Under the pieces are notes generated by a model. That model made no database searches, was not told where the DNA came from, and worked only from the letters and a program-made list of their open reading frames with translations. Positions 1-7,420 of a stretch of 10,009 nt of DNA are shown here, piece by piece. Both the position numbers and the translations under genes were made by a program. This DNA comes from CAZBGL01 sp964491375 (GTDB lineage: Bacteria; Desulfobacterota; Deferrisomatia; Deferrisomatales; Deferrisomataceae). Numbering within the stretch: position 1 is the first letter of the stretch; each line of letters opens with the position of its first letter. Location of the stretch: positions 1-10,009 of the forward strand of contig CAZBGL010000190.1 of assembly GCA_964491375.1 (NCBI GenBank), given 5' to 3'.

Positions 1-1910
1 AACGCCCCGTAGTCGGTCACCCGGCGGACGATCCCCTGGTAGATCTTGCCCACCTCGGCTTCCTGGGTGAGCTCTTCGATCATCCCGATGGCCTTCCGGC
101 ACATCTCTTCGTTGTGGCTGGCGATCTGGACCGTGCCGTCGTCCTCGATGTCGATGGTGGTCTGGGTGGCCTGGATGATCTTGCGGATGTTCTTTCCGCC
201 GGGGCCGATGACGTCCTTGATCTTTTCGGGATTGATGTGGATCACCGTGATGCGCGGCGCCAGCGGCGAGATCTCGGGCCGCGGCCGCTCGATCGCCCGG
301 GCCATCTGGTCGAGGATGTGCAGCCGTCCCTCCCGCGCCTGCTCCAGGGCCTGACGCATGATCTCGGGTGTGATGCCCTGGACCTTGATGTCCATCTGGA
401 GTGCCGTGATCCCTCCGCGGGTGCCGGCCACCTTGAAGTCCATGTCCCCCAGGTGGTCCTCGTCGCCCAGAATGTCCGAGAGCACGGCGTATCGGCCTTC
501 CTCGAGGATCAGTCCCATGGCGATGCCGGCCACGGCCTCGGTGACGGGCACGCCCGCGTCCATGAGGCTGAGGCTTCCGCCGCACACCGTGGCCATGGAA
601 CTCGACCCGTTGCTCTCGAGGATCTCGGAGACCACCCGGATCGTGTAAGGAAATGCGTCGTGATCGGGGAGCACGGGCTCCAGGGCTCGCTCGGCGAGCG
701 CGCCATGCCCGATCTCTCGCCGGCTGGGAGCCCGCAGGAAGCGGGTCTCGCCCGTGGAGAACGGCGGAAAGTTGTAGTGGAGCATGAACCGCTTGTAGTA
801 CTCGCCCTCCAAGGCGTCGATGAGTTGCTCGTCGCTGGATGTGCCCAGGGTGGTCACCACCAGGGCCTGGGTCTCGCCCCGCGTGAACAGGGCCGAGCCA
901 TGGGTGCGGGGCAGCACCGACACGGCGCAGTCGATGGGCCGGATGTCCGTGAGGCCCCGGCCGTCGATGCGGCGTCCCTCGGCCAGGATCATGCGCCGCA
1001 CGTGGCGCTTGGCCAGCTCGTCGAACGCGGCCAGGTAGAGTTTTTCCTGGAGGCGCTCCTCTTCGGTCAGGGACTCCAGCAGGAGTTCTCGGGCCCGCCG
1101 CAGGGCCTCCAGCCGGGCCTGCTTAGAGGTGAGCGCGTAGGCGGCCGCGCCGTGCTCGGCGAAGAAGGGGGCCACGCGGGCCTCTATGGCGGGATCCTCC
1201 TCCACCTCGGGCACGGGGCGCTTGGGCTGGCCCGCGGCCTCCACGAGCCGCTCCTGCAGCTCCACCAGCCGGCGGATCTCCCGGTGGCCGATCTCAATGG
1301 CCCGCAGGACTTCGTCCTCGGTGAGCATGCGCGAGCCGCTTTCCACCATGGTCACGGCCTCGCGCGTTCCGGCCACCACCAGATTGAGGTGGCTGCGTTC
1401 CAGTTCTTCCAAGGTGGGATTGATCACGTACTCGCCGTCCACGTACCCTACGCGCACCGCGGCGAGCGGCCCCTCGAAGGGGATGTCCGAGATGGAGAGC
1501 GCCGCGCTGGCGCCCACGATCCCGAGCACGTCCGGGGCGTTCTGGCCGTCGTGGGAGAGCACCGTGGCGATCACCTGGGTCTCGCACCGGAAGCCCTTGG
1601 GAAACAGGGGCCGGATGGGCCGGTCGATGAGCCGGGAGGCCAGGGTGTCGTAGTCGGGCGGGCGGCCCTCCCGTTTGAAAAAGCCGCCGGGAATCTTTCC
1701 GGCGGCAAAGGTCTTGGAGAGAAAGTTCACGGTCAGGGGGAAGAAGTCCACCCCCTCTCGGGGTTCCTCGGCGGCCACCGCGGTCACGAGCACCACGGTC
1801 CCGCCGTAGGTCACGACCACGGCGCCGTGGGCCTGCCGGGCCATGCGACCGGTTTCCAGCGAGAAGGCTCTACCCCCTAGGTCGATCTCCACGGTCTTTG
1901 TGTCAAACAA
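1..1910 (-). CDS. pnp: Polyribonucleotide nucleotidyltransferase (PNPase), 3'-truncated by the window edge
   Basis: Phosphorolytic 3'-to-5' exoribonuclease of mRNA decay; a homotrimer in known bacteria. 636 residues are visible; the family is about 700 long, so most of the C-terminal S1 domain is cut off. Seen in order: first RNase PH core with FFKREGRP (from residue 77) and SRLIDRPIRPLFP; an alpha-helical linker; second RNase PH core with GDEDHLGDMDFKVAG, whose D485, D491 and K493 fall one residue before the E. coli catalytic D486, D492 and K494; a KH domain with VIGPGGKNIRK (GPGG at 569-572); and the first 16 residues of S1 from G621. All expected catalytic residues are present. I start it at TTG 1910, giving MFDTKTVEIDLGG, because GGAG lies 7 nt upstream and the nearby ATG at 1923 is in another frame that stops after six codons. 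It lies 27 nt behind rpsO, the usual rpsO-pnp pairing. Confidence 0.97.
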   Translation of the reverse strand, partial: MFDTKTVEIDLGGRAFSLETGRMARQAHGAVVVTYGGTVVLVTAVAAEEPREGVDFFPLTVNFLSKTFAAGKIPGGFFKREGRPPDYDTLASRLIDRPIRPLFPKGFRCETQVIATVLSHDGQNAPDVLGIVGASAALSISDIPFEGPLAAVRVGYVDGEYVINPTLEELERSHLNLVVAGTREAVTMVESGSRMLTEDEVLRAIEIGHREIRRLVELQERLVEAAGQPKRPVPEVEEDPAIEARVAPFFAEHGAAAYALTSKQARLEALRRARELLLESLTEEERLQEKLYLAAFDELAKRHVRRMILAEGRRIDGRGLTDIRPIDCAVSVLPRTHGSALFTRGETQALVVTTLGTSSDEQLIDALEGEYYKRFMLHYNFPPFSTGETRFLRAPSRREIGHGALAERALEPVLPDHDAFPYTIRVVSEILESNGSSSMATVCGGSLSLMDAGVPVTEAVAGIAMGLILEEGRYAVLSDILGDEDHLGDMDFKVAGTRGGITALQMDIKVQGITPEIMRQALEQAREGRLHILDQMARAIERPRPEISPLAPRITVIHINPEKIKDVIGPGGKNIRKIIQATQTTIDIEDDGTVQIASHNEEMCRKAIGMIEELTQEAEVGKIYQGIVRRVTDYGA

Positions 1911-1917
1911 CGCCGCA

Positions 1918-1921
1918 CTCC
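1918..1921 (-). promoter_or_regulatory. Shine-Dalgarno GGAG that fixes the pnp TTG start
   Basis: GGAG read on the minus strand, 7 nt before TTG at 1910-1908. It decides the start, because the pnp frame upstream of this TTG has no ATG or GTG before the rpsO stop codon, which lies in the same frame. Confidence 0.7.
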
Positions 1922-1937
1922 ATGGAAGGGATTCTCG

Positions 1938-2207
1938 TTATTTCCGGATGCCGAGCCTCTGGATCAGCGCCCTGTAGCGCTCGATGTCCTTCCTTTTGAG
2001 GTACTCGAGCAGACGCCGCCGCTGGCCGACCAGTTTCAGCAGCCCCCGGCGGGATGCGTGGTCCTTGTGGTGGCGCTTGAAGTGCTCGGTCAGGTAGTTG
2101 ATGCGTTCGCTGAGAAGGGCGATCTGGACCTCCGGCGAACCGGTGTCCTTGTCGTGGAGCCGGTACTCCTCGATGATCTGTTGCTTTCGGTCCGGAGTCA
2201 GGGCCAT
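1938..2207 (-). CDS. rpsO: Small ribosomal subunit protein uS15
   Basis: S15 is a primary 16S rRNA-binding protein that organises the central domain during 30S assembly. The 89-residue product has the usual length. It shows the family signature: N-terminal helix MALTPDRKQQIIEEY, then DTGSPEVQIALLSERINYLTEHFK, then HHKDHASRRGLLKLVGQRRRLLEYL, with the rRNA-contacting HKDxxSRRGL stretch intact at about residues 47-56, and a basic C-terminus ending LGIRK. Start is ATG at 2207 with GGGAGG (2222-2217) 9 nt before it. It follows truB by 122 nt, the longest gap among the co-directional genes downstream of rimP, and precedes pnp by 27 nt. The structured leader upstream suggests S15 autoregulation, as known in several bacterial phyla. 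No anomalies. Confidence 0.98.
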   Translation of the reverse strand: MALTPDRKQQIIEEYRLHDKDTGSPEVQIALLSERINYLTEHFKRHHKDHASRRGLLKLVGQRRRLLEYLKRKDIERYRALIQRLGIRK

Positions 2208-2281
2208 GGGTATGATCCTCCCAACGCTCTTGTCTGCGGTTCCTCGATACCCCGCCGTCCGCATGGCCGGATCGGGCGGGG
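2208..2281 (-). promoter_or_regulatory. Candidate structured rpsO leader RNA (S15 autoregulation site)
   Basis: On the minus strand CCCCGCC (2281-2275) pairs perfectly with GGCGGGG (2256-2250); inside it TCCG (2271-2268) pairs with CGGA (2261-2258) around a GCCATG loop. No U-tract follows, so it is not an intrinsic terminator. Two alternative helices reach the ribosome-binding site: GGGTAT (2252-2247) with ATACCC (2213-2208), which would put the Shine-Dalgarno in a loop, and GATCC (2273-2269) with GGATC (2218-2214), which would cover part of it. S15 is known to control its own mRNA in several phyla through unrelated leader structures, including a pseudoknot in E. coli. Assigning this leader to S15 is inference from position and structure. 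Confidence 0.45.
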
Positions 2282-2292
2282 AAACTCGTCTT

Positions 2293-2316
2293 TTAGCATA
2301 GTTGCGTAGATGCGTA
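2293..2316 (-). repeat. Three degenerate 8-nt direct repeats in the truB-rpsO spacer
   Basis: Read on the minus strand: TACGCATC, TACGCAAC, TATGCTAA, directly head to tail at 2316-2309, 2308-2301 and 2300-2293. They form an AT-richer island in very GC-rich DNA. The last unit contains TATGCT, a 4/6 match to a sigma70 -10 box, but I find no good -35 at 16-18 nt, so I do not call a promoter. Could be chance. Confidence 0.3.
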
Positions 2317-2329
2317 AAGGACGCCCCCC

Positions 2330-3217
2330 TTACCCCGCCGGCCGGAGCACCTTGGCCGGTCTCAAACGCCCGGCTTCCACCCGGCCCACGGCGACGAGTT
2401 CCCCTCCGGGGCCGCACACGGCCACGGGCCCGACGAGCGGCTCCCCGCGCCAGGGAACCGGCCGTCCGTGCGCCAGGTCGGCGGCTGTCGGCGCGTCCAC
2501 GTCCGCACGGGGCATCCCCTGGAGCATCCGCGTAGGCGGGAGTACCCGCTCCCAGGCGTCGGGTCCTTCGGCCTCCACGGTCTCCAGGGGAACGGCGTGG
2601 ACGAGGCCGAACGGCCCGGACCGGATCCGCTCCAGCCTCCAGAGGACGGCCCCGCAGCCCAGGGCCTCGCCCACGTCCCGGGCCAGGGCCCGCACGTACG
2701 TGCCCGCCGAGCACACGACCCGGATCTCCACTTCGGGCGGGTCCAGCCGGAGGAGGTCCAGGGCGCGGATCGTGACCCACCGGGCCGGCGGGTCCACCCG
2801 CTCGCCCCGCCTGGCCCTCCGGTAGAGGCGCTCACCCCCCACCTTGATCGCGCTGTAGGCCGGCGGAACCTGCCGGATCCGGCCGGTGAACCGTCCGAGC
2901 ACCGCCCGCACGCGGGGCACGTCCAGGTCCGGCACGGGGCTCTGTTCCAGCAACGCGCCTGTGCGGTCCAGGGTGTCGCGCACCTCGCCCAGCCGGAGGA
3001 CGGCCCGGTAGGTCTTGTCGTGGCCCGCCAGATATTCCAGGAGACGGGTGGCCCGGTTCAGCCCCACCAGCAGCACCCCCGATGCGGCAGGGTCCAGGGT
3101 GCCGGCGTGGCCGGCACGTTGGGCTCCCAGGGCCCGTTTCACCCGTTCCACCGCATGATGGGACGAAGGCCCCTCGGGCTTGAGGCACACGAGCAGACCG
3201 CCCGTTCTGCGGTCCAT
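2330..3217 (-). CDS. truB: tRNA pseudouridine(55) synthase TruB
   Basis: Isomerises U55 of the T-loop to pseudouridine in most elongator tRNAs. The 295-residue length is normal. Visible motifs: motif I as KPEGPSSHHAVERVKRAL (K13-P14), without the aspartate often found before KP; the catalytic motif AGHAGTLDPAASGVL with nucleophile D42; KTYRA with the conserved Y70; RQVPPAYSAIKVGGERLY at about 115-132; CSAGTYVRALARDVG (169-183), whose R176 aligns with the active-site arginine of E. coli TruB; and a C-terminal PUA-like segment ending RPAKVLRPAG. Start is ATG at 3217, only 4 nt after the nrnA stop codon (TGA-GCCT-ATG) and without a strong Shine-Dalgarno, so translation is probably coupled to nrnA. 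Rpoduct function is well supported by the complete set of motifs. Confidence 0.97.
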   Translation of the reverse strand: MDRRTGGLLVCLKPEGPSSHHAVERVKRALGAQRAGHAGTLDPAASGVLLVGLNRATRLLEYLAGHDKTYRAVLRLGEVRDTLDRTGALLEQSPVPDLDVPRVRAVLGRFTGRIRQVPPAYSAIKVGGERLYRRARRGERVDPPARWVTIRALDLLRLDPPEVEIRVVCSAGTYVRALARDVGEALGCGAVLWRLERIRSGPFGLVHAVPLETVEAEGPDAWERVLPPTRMLQGMPRADVDAPTAADLAHGRPVPWRGEPLVGPVAVCGPGGELVAVGRVEAGRLRPAKVLRPAG

Positions 3218-3221
3218 AGGC

Positions 3222-4223
3222 TCAGCCCGCCTGCTGGCGGCCGTTCAGAAGTTGCTCGTCGAACGCCGCCTCCACCCGCTCGAAGATGCGCTTCTTGATG
3301 GCTTCCAGGTCCCCCTCCACCGTGGCGCCGGCGGCGTTGCGGTGGCCTCCGCCGCCCAGTTCGCGGGCGATCTCGGCCACGTCCACCTTTCCCTTGGACC
3401 GGAACGCGATCCGGTACCGACCGGGCGCCTCCTCCCGGATGAGGAATCCCACGTCCACACCGCAGATGGACCGGGGATAGTTGACGAACCCCTCCACGTC
3501 CTCCACCCCGGTGTGCGTGGCCCGGAACATCTCCAGGGTGACCGTGACGCACGCCGCCTTGTCCCGCGGGGACAGGTCCAGGGTCTCCAACACCCGGCTC
3601 AGCAGCCGCAGACGGCCCACGGGCTGCTGGTCGTACACCATCTGGGCGACCCACGCGGGATCCACGCCCCGGCTCACCATGCGGGCCGCGATCTCGAAGG
3701 CCTGGGCGTTGGTGTTGGAGAACCGGAACGAGCCCGTGTCCGTGAGAAGGGCCGTATAGATGTTGGTGGCCGCCGTGTACCCCAGGGGCACGGGGAGGCT
3801 CTGGAGCAGGTCGTGCACCAGCTCGGCCGTGGCGCACGCCTCCGGATCCACGAGGTTGGCGTGCCCGTAGTCGTCGTTGCCCGGATGGTGGTCGATGTTG
3901 ATCCACCGGGCGTCGGCCAGAGGGGCCAGGTCCACTCCGGGACGCTGGGGGGTGCCGCAGTCCACGAACACCACCGTGTCGTACGTGGCCGGATCCTCCG
4001 GGGCCAGGGCCACCCGCTCCGCCAGGGGGAGCCACGTCAGATTCGCCGGCACCCCGTCCACGTTCACGATGTCGCAGGACTTGCCCAGGGCCAGAATGCC
4101 CGACGCCAGGGCCAGGGACGATCCGATGGCGTCGCCGTCGGGGTTCTGGTGGGACAGCACCAGAACCCGGCGTGCCGCCGACAGGACTCTACGGACCTCA
4201 GCGATCCGGATCTTCCGGTTCAT
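3222..4223 (-). CDS. nrnA: DHH/DHHA1 phosphoesterase, bifunctional oligoribonuclease / pAp phosphatase NrnA
   Basis: Characterised NrnA enzymes degrade RNA oligonucleotides of a few nucleotides and dephosphorylate 3'-phosphoadenosine 5'-phosphate. The 333-residue protein has the complete DHH metal-binding set: HQNPDGDAIGS with D29 and D31, VFVDCG with D88, the name-giving DHH at 111-113 (INIDHHPGNDDYG), and LLTDTGSFRFSNT with D162. The C-terminal DHHA1 substrate-binding domain has GGGGHRNAAGA at 290-300. It is soluble, with no signal peptide or membrane helix. ATG at 4223 is the best start by family alignment; it lies inside rbfA (26-nt overlap) with no clear Shine-Dalgarno, which suggests translational coupling. 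Its place with pnp in the operon fits a role in finishing RNA decay. Exact substrate preference cannot be read from sequence; some relatives favour cyclic dinucleotides or pAp. Confidence 0.93.
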   Translation of the reverse strand: MNRKIRIAEVRRVLSAARRVLVLSHQNPDGDAIGSSLALASGILALGKSCDIVNVDGVPANLTWLPLAERVALAPEDPATYDTVVFVDCGTPQRPGVDLAPLADARWINIDHHPGNDDYGHANLVDPEACATAELVHDLLQSLPVPLGYTAATNIYTALLTDTGSFRFSNTNAQAFEIAARMVSRGVDPAWVAQMVYDQQPVGRLRLLSRVLETLDLSPRDKAACVTVTLEMFRATHTGVEDVEGFVNYPRSICGVDVGFLIREEAPGRYRIAFRSKGKVDVAEIARELGGGGHRNAAGATVEGDLEAIKKRIFERVEAAFDEQLLNGRQQAG

Positions 4224-4569
4224 GGCTCAGTTCTTCGAACGTTTCCTGCACCCGTAGGCCCCGCTCCGTGGCGCTGTCGTACACGAACTCCAGTTCGGGG
4301 ATCACCCGGAGGCGCAGCCGCCGCCCCAGGGCACGCCGGATGAACGGGCCCGCGCTCCGCAGGCCCCGGGCCGTTTCCTCCCGCTCGGCCTGTTGGCCCA
4401 GCACGGTGTAGTACACGCGCGCCCGGCGGAGGTCTGGGCTCACCTCCACGCCCGTGAGCGTGACGAACCCGATCCGGGGATCCTTGATCCGCCGCTGGAG
4501 CACCCAGGCAATCTCGTGGTGCAGCAGGTCAGCCACCCGGTGGGGCCGCCGGGATTCCGTGGTCACCAT
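4198..4569 (-). CDS. rbfA: 30S ribosome-binding factor RbfA
   Basis: Single KH-fold protein that binds the immature 30S subunit, helps 16S rRNA 5'-end maturation and acts in cold adaptation. It has 123 residues, the usual length. Seen: an N-terminal helix RVADLLHHEIAWVLQRRIKDPRI, the highly typical GFVTLTGVEVSPDLRRARVYYTVLG (34-58), and RRALGRRLRLRVIPELEFVYDSATERG (78-104), which carries the signature RLRxxPELxFxxDxS/A. The acidic tail ends EPEDPDR. ATG at 4569 has a strong GGAGGG (4582-4577) 7 nt upstream. It follows ylxP by 21 nt and its 3' end overlaps nrnA. It sits among its functional partners rimP, infB and rpsO. Confidence 0.97.
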   Translation of the reverse strand: MVTTESRRPHRVADLLHHEIAWVLQRRIKDPRIGFVTLTGVEVSPDLRRARVYYTVLGQQAEREETARGLRSAGPFIRRALGRRLRLRVIPELEFVYDSATERGLRVQETFEELSHEPEDPDR

Positions 4570-4590
4570 GGCGTGTCCCTCCGGCCTCCG

Positions 4591-4878
4591 TCACATGTGG
4601 AGGACCTCCCGGTCCACCGACACGATGTGGGCCAGGTGTTGGTCCTCGACGAACTGCAGCACGTGCTCCACCACGCGCTCCGCCAACGGAAGGCTGTTGG
4701 AGACCACGGCCACGCCGATGCTCGCCCGCTGATGCAGGTCGTGGGCGTCCACCTCGGCCACGCTCACCGGGAACCGGCTCCGCACCCGGTCCACCACCCG
4801 CCGGACCACGGAGCGCTTCTCCTTGAGGCTCCGGGACCCGGGGATGTACAGGTCCATCCGCACGATCCCCACGACCAC
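4591..4878 (-). CDS. ylxP: YlxP / DUF503 family protein, function unknown
   Basis: Small conserved protein often found between infB and rbfA in Firmicutes and Deltaproteobacteria; B. subtilis YlxP has been linked to ribosome maturation, but its biochemical role is not settled. From the chosen start it is 95 residues. Seen: MVVGIVRMDLYIPGSRSLKE then KRSVVRRVVDRVRSRFPVSVAEVDAHDLHQRASIGVAVVSN, the DUF503 hallmark (IPGSRSLKEKR...VSVAEVDxxDLxQRxxxGVAVVSN), followed by an amphipathic helix ERVVEHVLQFVE. No membrane segment. I choose GTG at 4878 because GTGAGG lies 9 nt upstream and because family members begin at MVVG. A GTG at 4893 would add five residues (MRCAD) but its GAGGG is 13 nt away. It follows infB closely. 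Confidence 0.9.
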   Translation of the reverse strand: MVVGIVRMDLYIPGSRSLKEKRSVVRRVVDRVRSRFPVSVAEVDAHDLHQRASIGVAVVSNSLPLAERVVEHVLQFVEDQHLAHIVSVDREVLHM

Positions 4879-4887
4879 GTCCGCGCA

Positions 4888-4893
4888 CCTCAC
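4888..4893 (-). promoter_or_regulatory. Shine-Dalgarno supporting the ylxP GTG start at 4878
   Basis: GTGAGG on the minus strand, 9 nt before GTG 4878-4876. The same bases contain the alternative GTG start at 4893, so this site cannot serve both starts. Confidence 0.45.
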
Positions 4894-4909
4894 CGCAGGC
4901 CGGCCACCC

Positions 4910-7387
4910 TCAGTCGAGGGTGCGGGCCAGTTCCTCGAGCACGTAGAACTCGATGACGTCGCCTTCCTTCAGGTCGTTGTAGTTCTGGATGGAGATCCCG
5001 CACTCCAGGCCCTCGCGCACCTCCCGGACATCGTCCTTGAAGCGCTTGAGGCTGCCCACCTCTCCCTCGTAGACCACCACGTTGTCCCGGATGAGCCGGA
5101 CCTTGGCGGACCGCCGCACCACGCCTTCGGTGACGTAGCAGCCGGCCACCGTGCCCACCTTGGGGATCCGGAACAGTCGGCGCACCTCGGCGCGGCCGAG
5201 CACCCGCTCCTCCACCGCGGGGGCGAGCATGCCCTCGATGGCGGCCTTGATCTCGTCGATGGCCTCGTAGATCACGTTGTACAGCCGGATGTCCACGCCC
5301 AGCTGGTCGGCCAGAGCGGCCGCCTTGCTCTCGGGCCGCACGTGGAACCCGATCACGATGGCCTTGGAAGCGCTGGCCAGGTTCACGTCGTTCTCGGTGA
5401 TACCGCCCACCGCGCCGTGGATCACCCGGACCTTCACCTCGTCGGTGCTCAGGTTCTCCAGGGCCCTGGTCAGGGCCTCCACCGAACCCTGCACGTCGGC
5501 CTTGACCACCAGGGGCAGCTCTTGGACCTCACCCTGGGCGATCTGGGCCTGGAGGTCCTCCAGGCTGAGCCGGCGCGCCTTGGCCATCTCCTCTTGGCGG
5601 GCCTTTTCGAGGCGGCGCTGGGCCACCTGTTTGGCCAGGCGCTCGTTCTCCACCACCACGAACACCTCGCCGGCCTCGGGCACCCCATCCAGGCCCAAGA
5701 TCTCCACCGGCGTGCTGGGGCCGGCCTCCTTGATCCGCTTGCCCTGGTCGTTGATCAGGGCCCGGATCCGGCCGTGTTGGTGGCCGGCCAGCACCACGTC
5801 GCCGACCTTCAGGGTGCCTTCCTGGACCAGCACCGTGGCCACAGGACCACGGCCTCGGTCCACACGGGCTTCGATGACGGTGCCACGGGCGGGTTTGTTG
5901 GGATTGGCCTTGAGCTCCATGATGTCGGCCTGGAGCGCGATCATCTCCAGCAGTTCGTCGATACCGGTGCGCTTCTTGGCCGACACGGGCACGCAGATGA
6001 CGTCGCCTCCCCATTCCTCGGGCACCAGACCGTGCTCGGTGAGCTGGCGCTTCACCCGCTCGGGGTCGGCCTCGGGCTTGTCCATCTTGTTGATCGCCAC
6101 GATGATGGGCACGCCCGCGGCCTTGGAGTGGTCGATCGCCTCCACGGTCTGGGGCATGATGCCGTCGTCGGCAGCCACCACGAGCACGGTGATGTCCGTG
6201 ACCTTTGCGCCCCGGGCCCGCAAGGCCGTGAACGCCTCGTGGCCCGGGGTGTCCAGGAACACGACCTTGCCCCGGCTGGTCTCCACCTCGTAGGCGCCGA
6301 TGTGCTGGGTGATGCCCCCGGCCTCCCGGGCCGCCACCCGGGTTTCCCGGATGGCGTCGAGGAGCGACGTCTTCCCGTGGTCCACGTGGCCCATGACCGT
6401 GACCACCGGGGGACGGGGCCTGAGATCCTCGGGGCGGTCTTCGGCCTGGGCGAGCAGTTCCTCCTCGCCCACGGCGATGCTTTCCACCTCGTAGCCGAAC
6501 TCCGCGGCCACCAGCGCGGCGGTGTCCGCATCGATGGTCTGGTTGATCGTGGCCAGCACGCCCAGGGACATGAGGTGCCGGATCAGTTCGGTGGCCTTCA
6601 CGCCCATGCGCTGGCTCAGGTCGGACACGGTGATCAGTTCGCTGATCCGGATCTTGCGCTTCTGGGCCTTGGGGGCCACCGTTGAGGGGGCCTCGGGGTG
6701 AGCGGCCTTCTTGGGCGCCTTGGCCTCCTGCCGGTCCTTGCGAGACTTTTTCCGCTTCTGGACCTTGCGTTCGGCCTTGGAGGCCTCCCGTTCCTCTTTG
6801 GTCATCTGGTACCCGGAGGGGGCCGCGGGTGCCTCGGGCAGGTGGTGGATGAACCGGACCACCTTGAGCCTGAACTCCTCCTTGGCCGGCTTCTCTCCTG
6901 CGGGTTTCTCCCCTTCCGGCTCGGCCGGGGGAGGCTCCCCCTCCGGCTGTTCGGGAGCGGCACCGGCCGCCTCGGCCTCGGCCGGGGAAGCGGGTTGTTC
7001 CGGCTCGGGCCCGGGCTCTGCCGGCCCGGCGGGCGGGGGCGGCTCGGCCCCGGGTTCCGGCGCGGGGGGCCCGGCTACGGGAACGGGTTCTTCGTCCCCG
7101 GCCGGCACCTCGGGCGCGGGTTCCGGCTCGGGCGGGGGGGCGGGAGGCTCCGCGGCGGGCTTGCGCCGCCGGCGGACCACCGGCCGGGGTTTGGATGCGG
7201 CATCGGCCTCGCCAGCGGCCTTGCCGTCCCCGGCGCCCAGCTTCTCGAGGGCCTTCTGGAGGTGGTCCTCGTCCACCGGGCTCAGATGGCTCCGTACCTT
7301 GACGCCCAGGGAGGTCAGGGTGTCGAGCAACGCCTGGGCGTCAATTCCGTGTTTCTTGGCCGCCTCGAATACGCGAATCTTCGCCAT
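4910..7387 (-). CDS. infB: Translation initiation factor IF-2
   Basis: GTPase that places fMet-tRNA on the 30S subunit and promotes 50S joining. The 825 residues run: a small N-terminal IF2N module (1-52); a Pro/Glu/Ala-rich linker (about 75-168); a Lys/Arg-rich stretch (198-245); a second IF2N module (246-300); the G domain with G1 GHVDHGKT 333-340, GGIT 357-360, G3 DTPGH 379-383, G4 NKMD 433-436 and G5 SAK 469-471; the beta-barrel domain II (about 500-595); then domain III with LVVKADVQGSVEAL and C-terminal domain IV, which ends FYVLEELARTLD. All GTP-binding motifs are intact. ATG at 7387 has AGGGA 7 nt upstream and begins MAKIRVFEAAKKHGID, the standard IF2 N-terminus. It lies 33 nt after nusA. 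The long low-complexity linker is normal for GC-rich proteobacteria. Confidence 0.98.
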   Translation of the reverse strand: MAKIRVFEAAKKHGIDAQALLDTLTSLGVKVRSHLSPVDEDHLQKALEKLGAGDGKAAGEADAASKPRPVVRRRRKPAAEPPAPPPEPEPAPEVPAGDEEPVPVAGPPAPEPGAEPPPPAGPAEPGPEPEQPASPAEAEAAGAAPEQPEGEPPPAEPEGEKPAGEKPAKEEFRLKVVRFIHHLPEAPAAPSGYQMTKEEREASKAERKVQKRKKSRKDRQEAKAPKKAAHPEAPSTVAPKAQKRKIRISELITVSDLSQRMGVKATELIRHLMSLGVLATINQTIDADTAALVAAEFGYEVESIAVGEEELLAQAEDRPEDLRPRPPVVTVMGHVDHGKTSLLDAIRETRVAAREAGGITQHIGAYEVETSRGKVVFLDTPGHEAFTALRARGAKVTDITVLVVAADDGIMPQTVEAIDHSKAAGVPIIVAINKMDKPEADPERVKRQLTEHGLVPEEWGGDVICVPVSAKKRTGIDELLEMIALQADIMELKANPNKPARGTVIEARVDRGRGPVATVLVQEGTLKVGDVVLAGHQHGRIRALINDQGKRIKEAGPSTPVEILGLDGVPEAGEVFVVVENERLAKQVAQRRLEKARQEEMAKARRLSLEDLQAQIAQGEVQELPLVVKADVQGSVEALTRALENLSTDEVKVRVIHGAVGGITENDVNLASASKAIVIGFHVRPESKAAALADQLGVDIRLYNVIYEAIDEIKAAIEGMLAPAVEERVLGRAEVRRLFRIPKVGTVAGCYVTEGVVRRSAKVRLIRDNVVVYEGEVGSLKRFKDDVREVREGLECGISIQNYNDLKEGDVIEFYVLEELARTLD

Positions 7388-7420
7388 TCCCGTTTCCCTG
7401 CCGGTTGGGGGCGTCTCGCC

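Noticed and set aside
114..1880. Open frame of 588 codons on the plus strand
   Set aside because: It lies antisense to pnp, whose motifs are unmistakable. The product is rich in His, Gly, Asp and Leu with no recognisable domain, as expected from the complement of GC-rich codons.
2291..2323. Sigma70 promoter before rpsO
   Set aside because: TATGCT is an acceptable -10, but the bases 17 nt upstream (CGTCCT) do not resemble a -35, and TTTACG is only 12 nt away.
1938..2780. A 280-codon minus-strand frame ending at the rpsO stop
   Set aside because: Only its last 89 codons are S15. The upstream part is a shadow of truB and the leader; ATG 2207 has a clear Shine-Dalgarno.
4823..6685. Open frame of 620 codons on the plus strand
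   Set aside because: Antisense to infB and part of ylxP; His/Leu/Gly-rich shadow without a family signature or ribosome-binding site.
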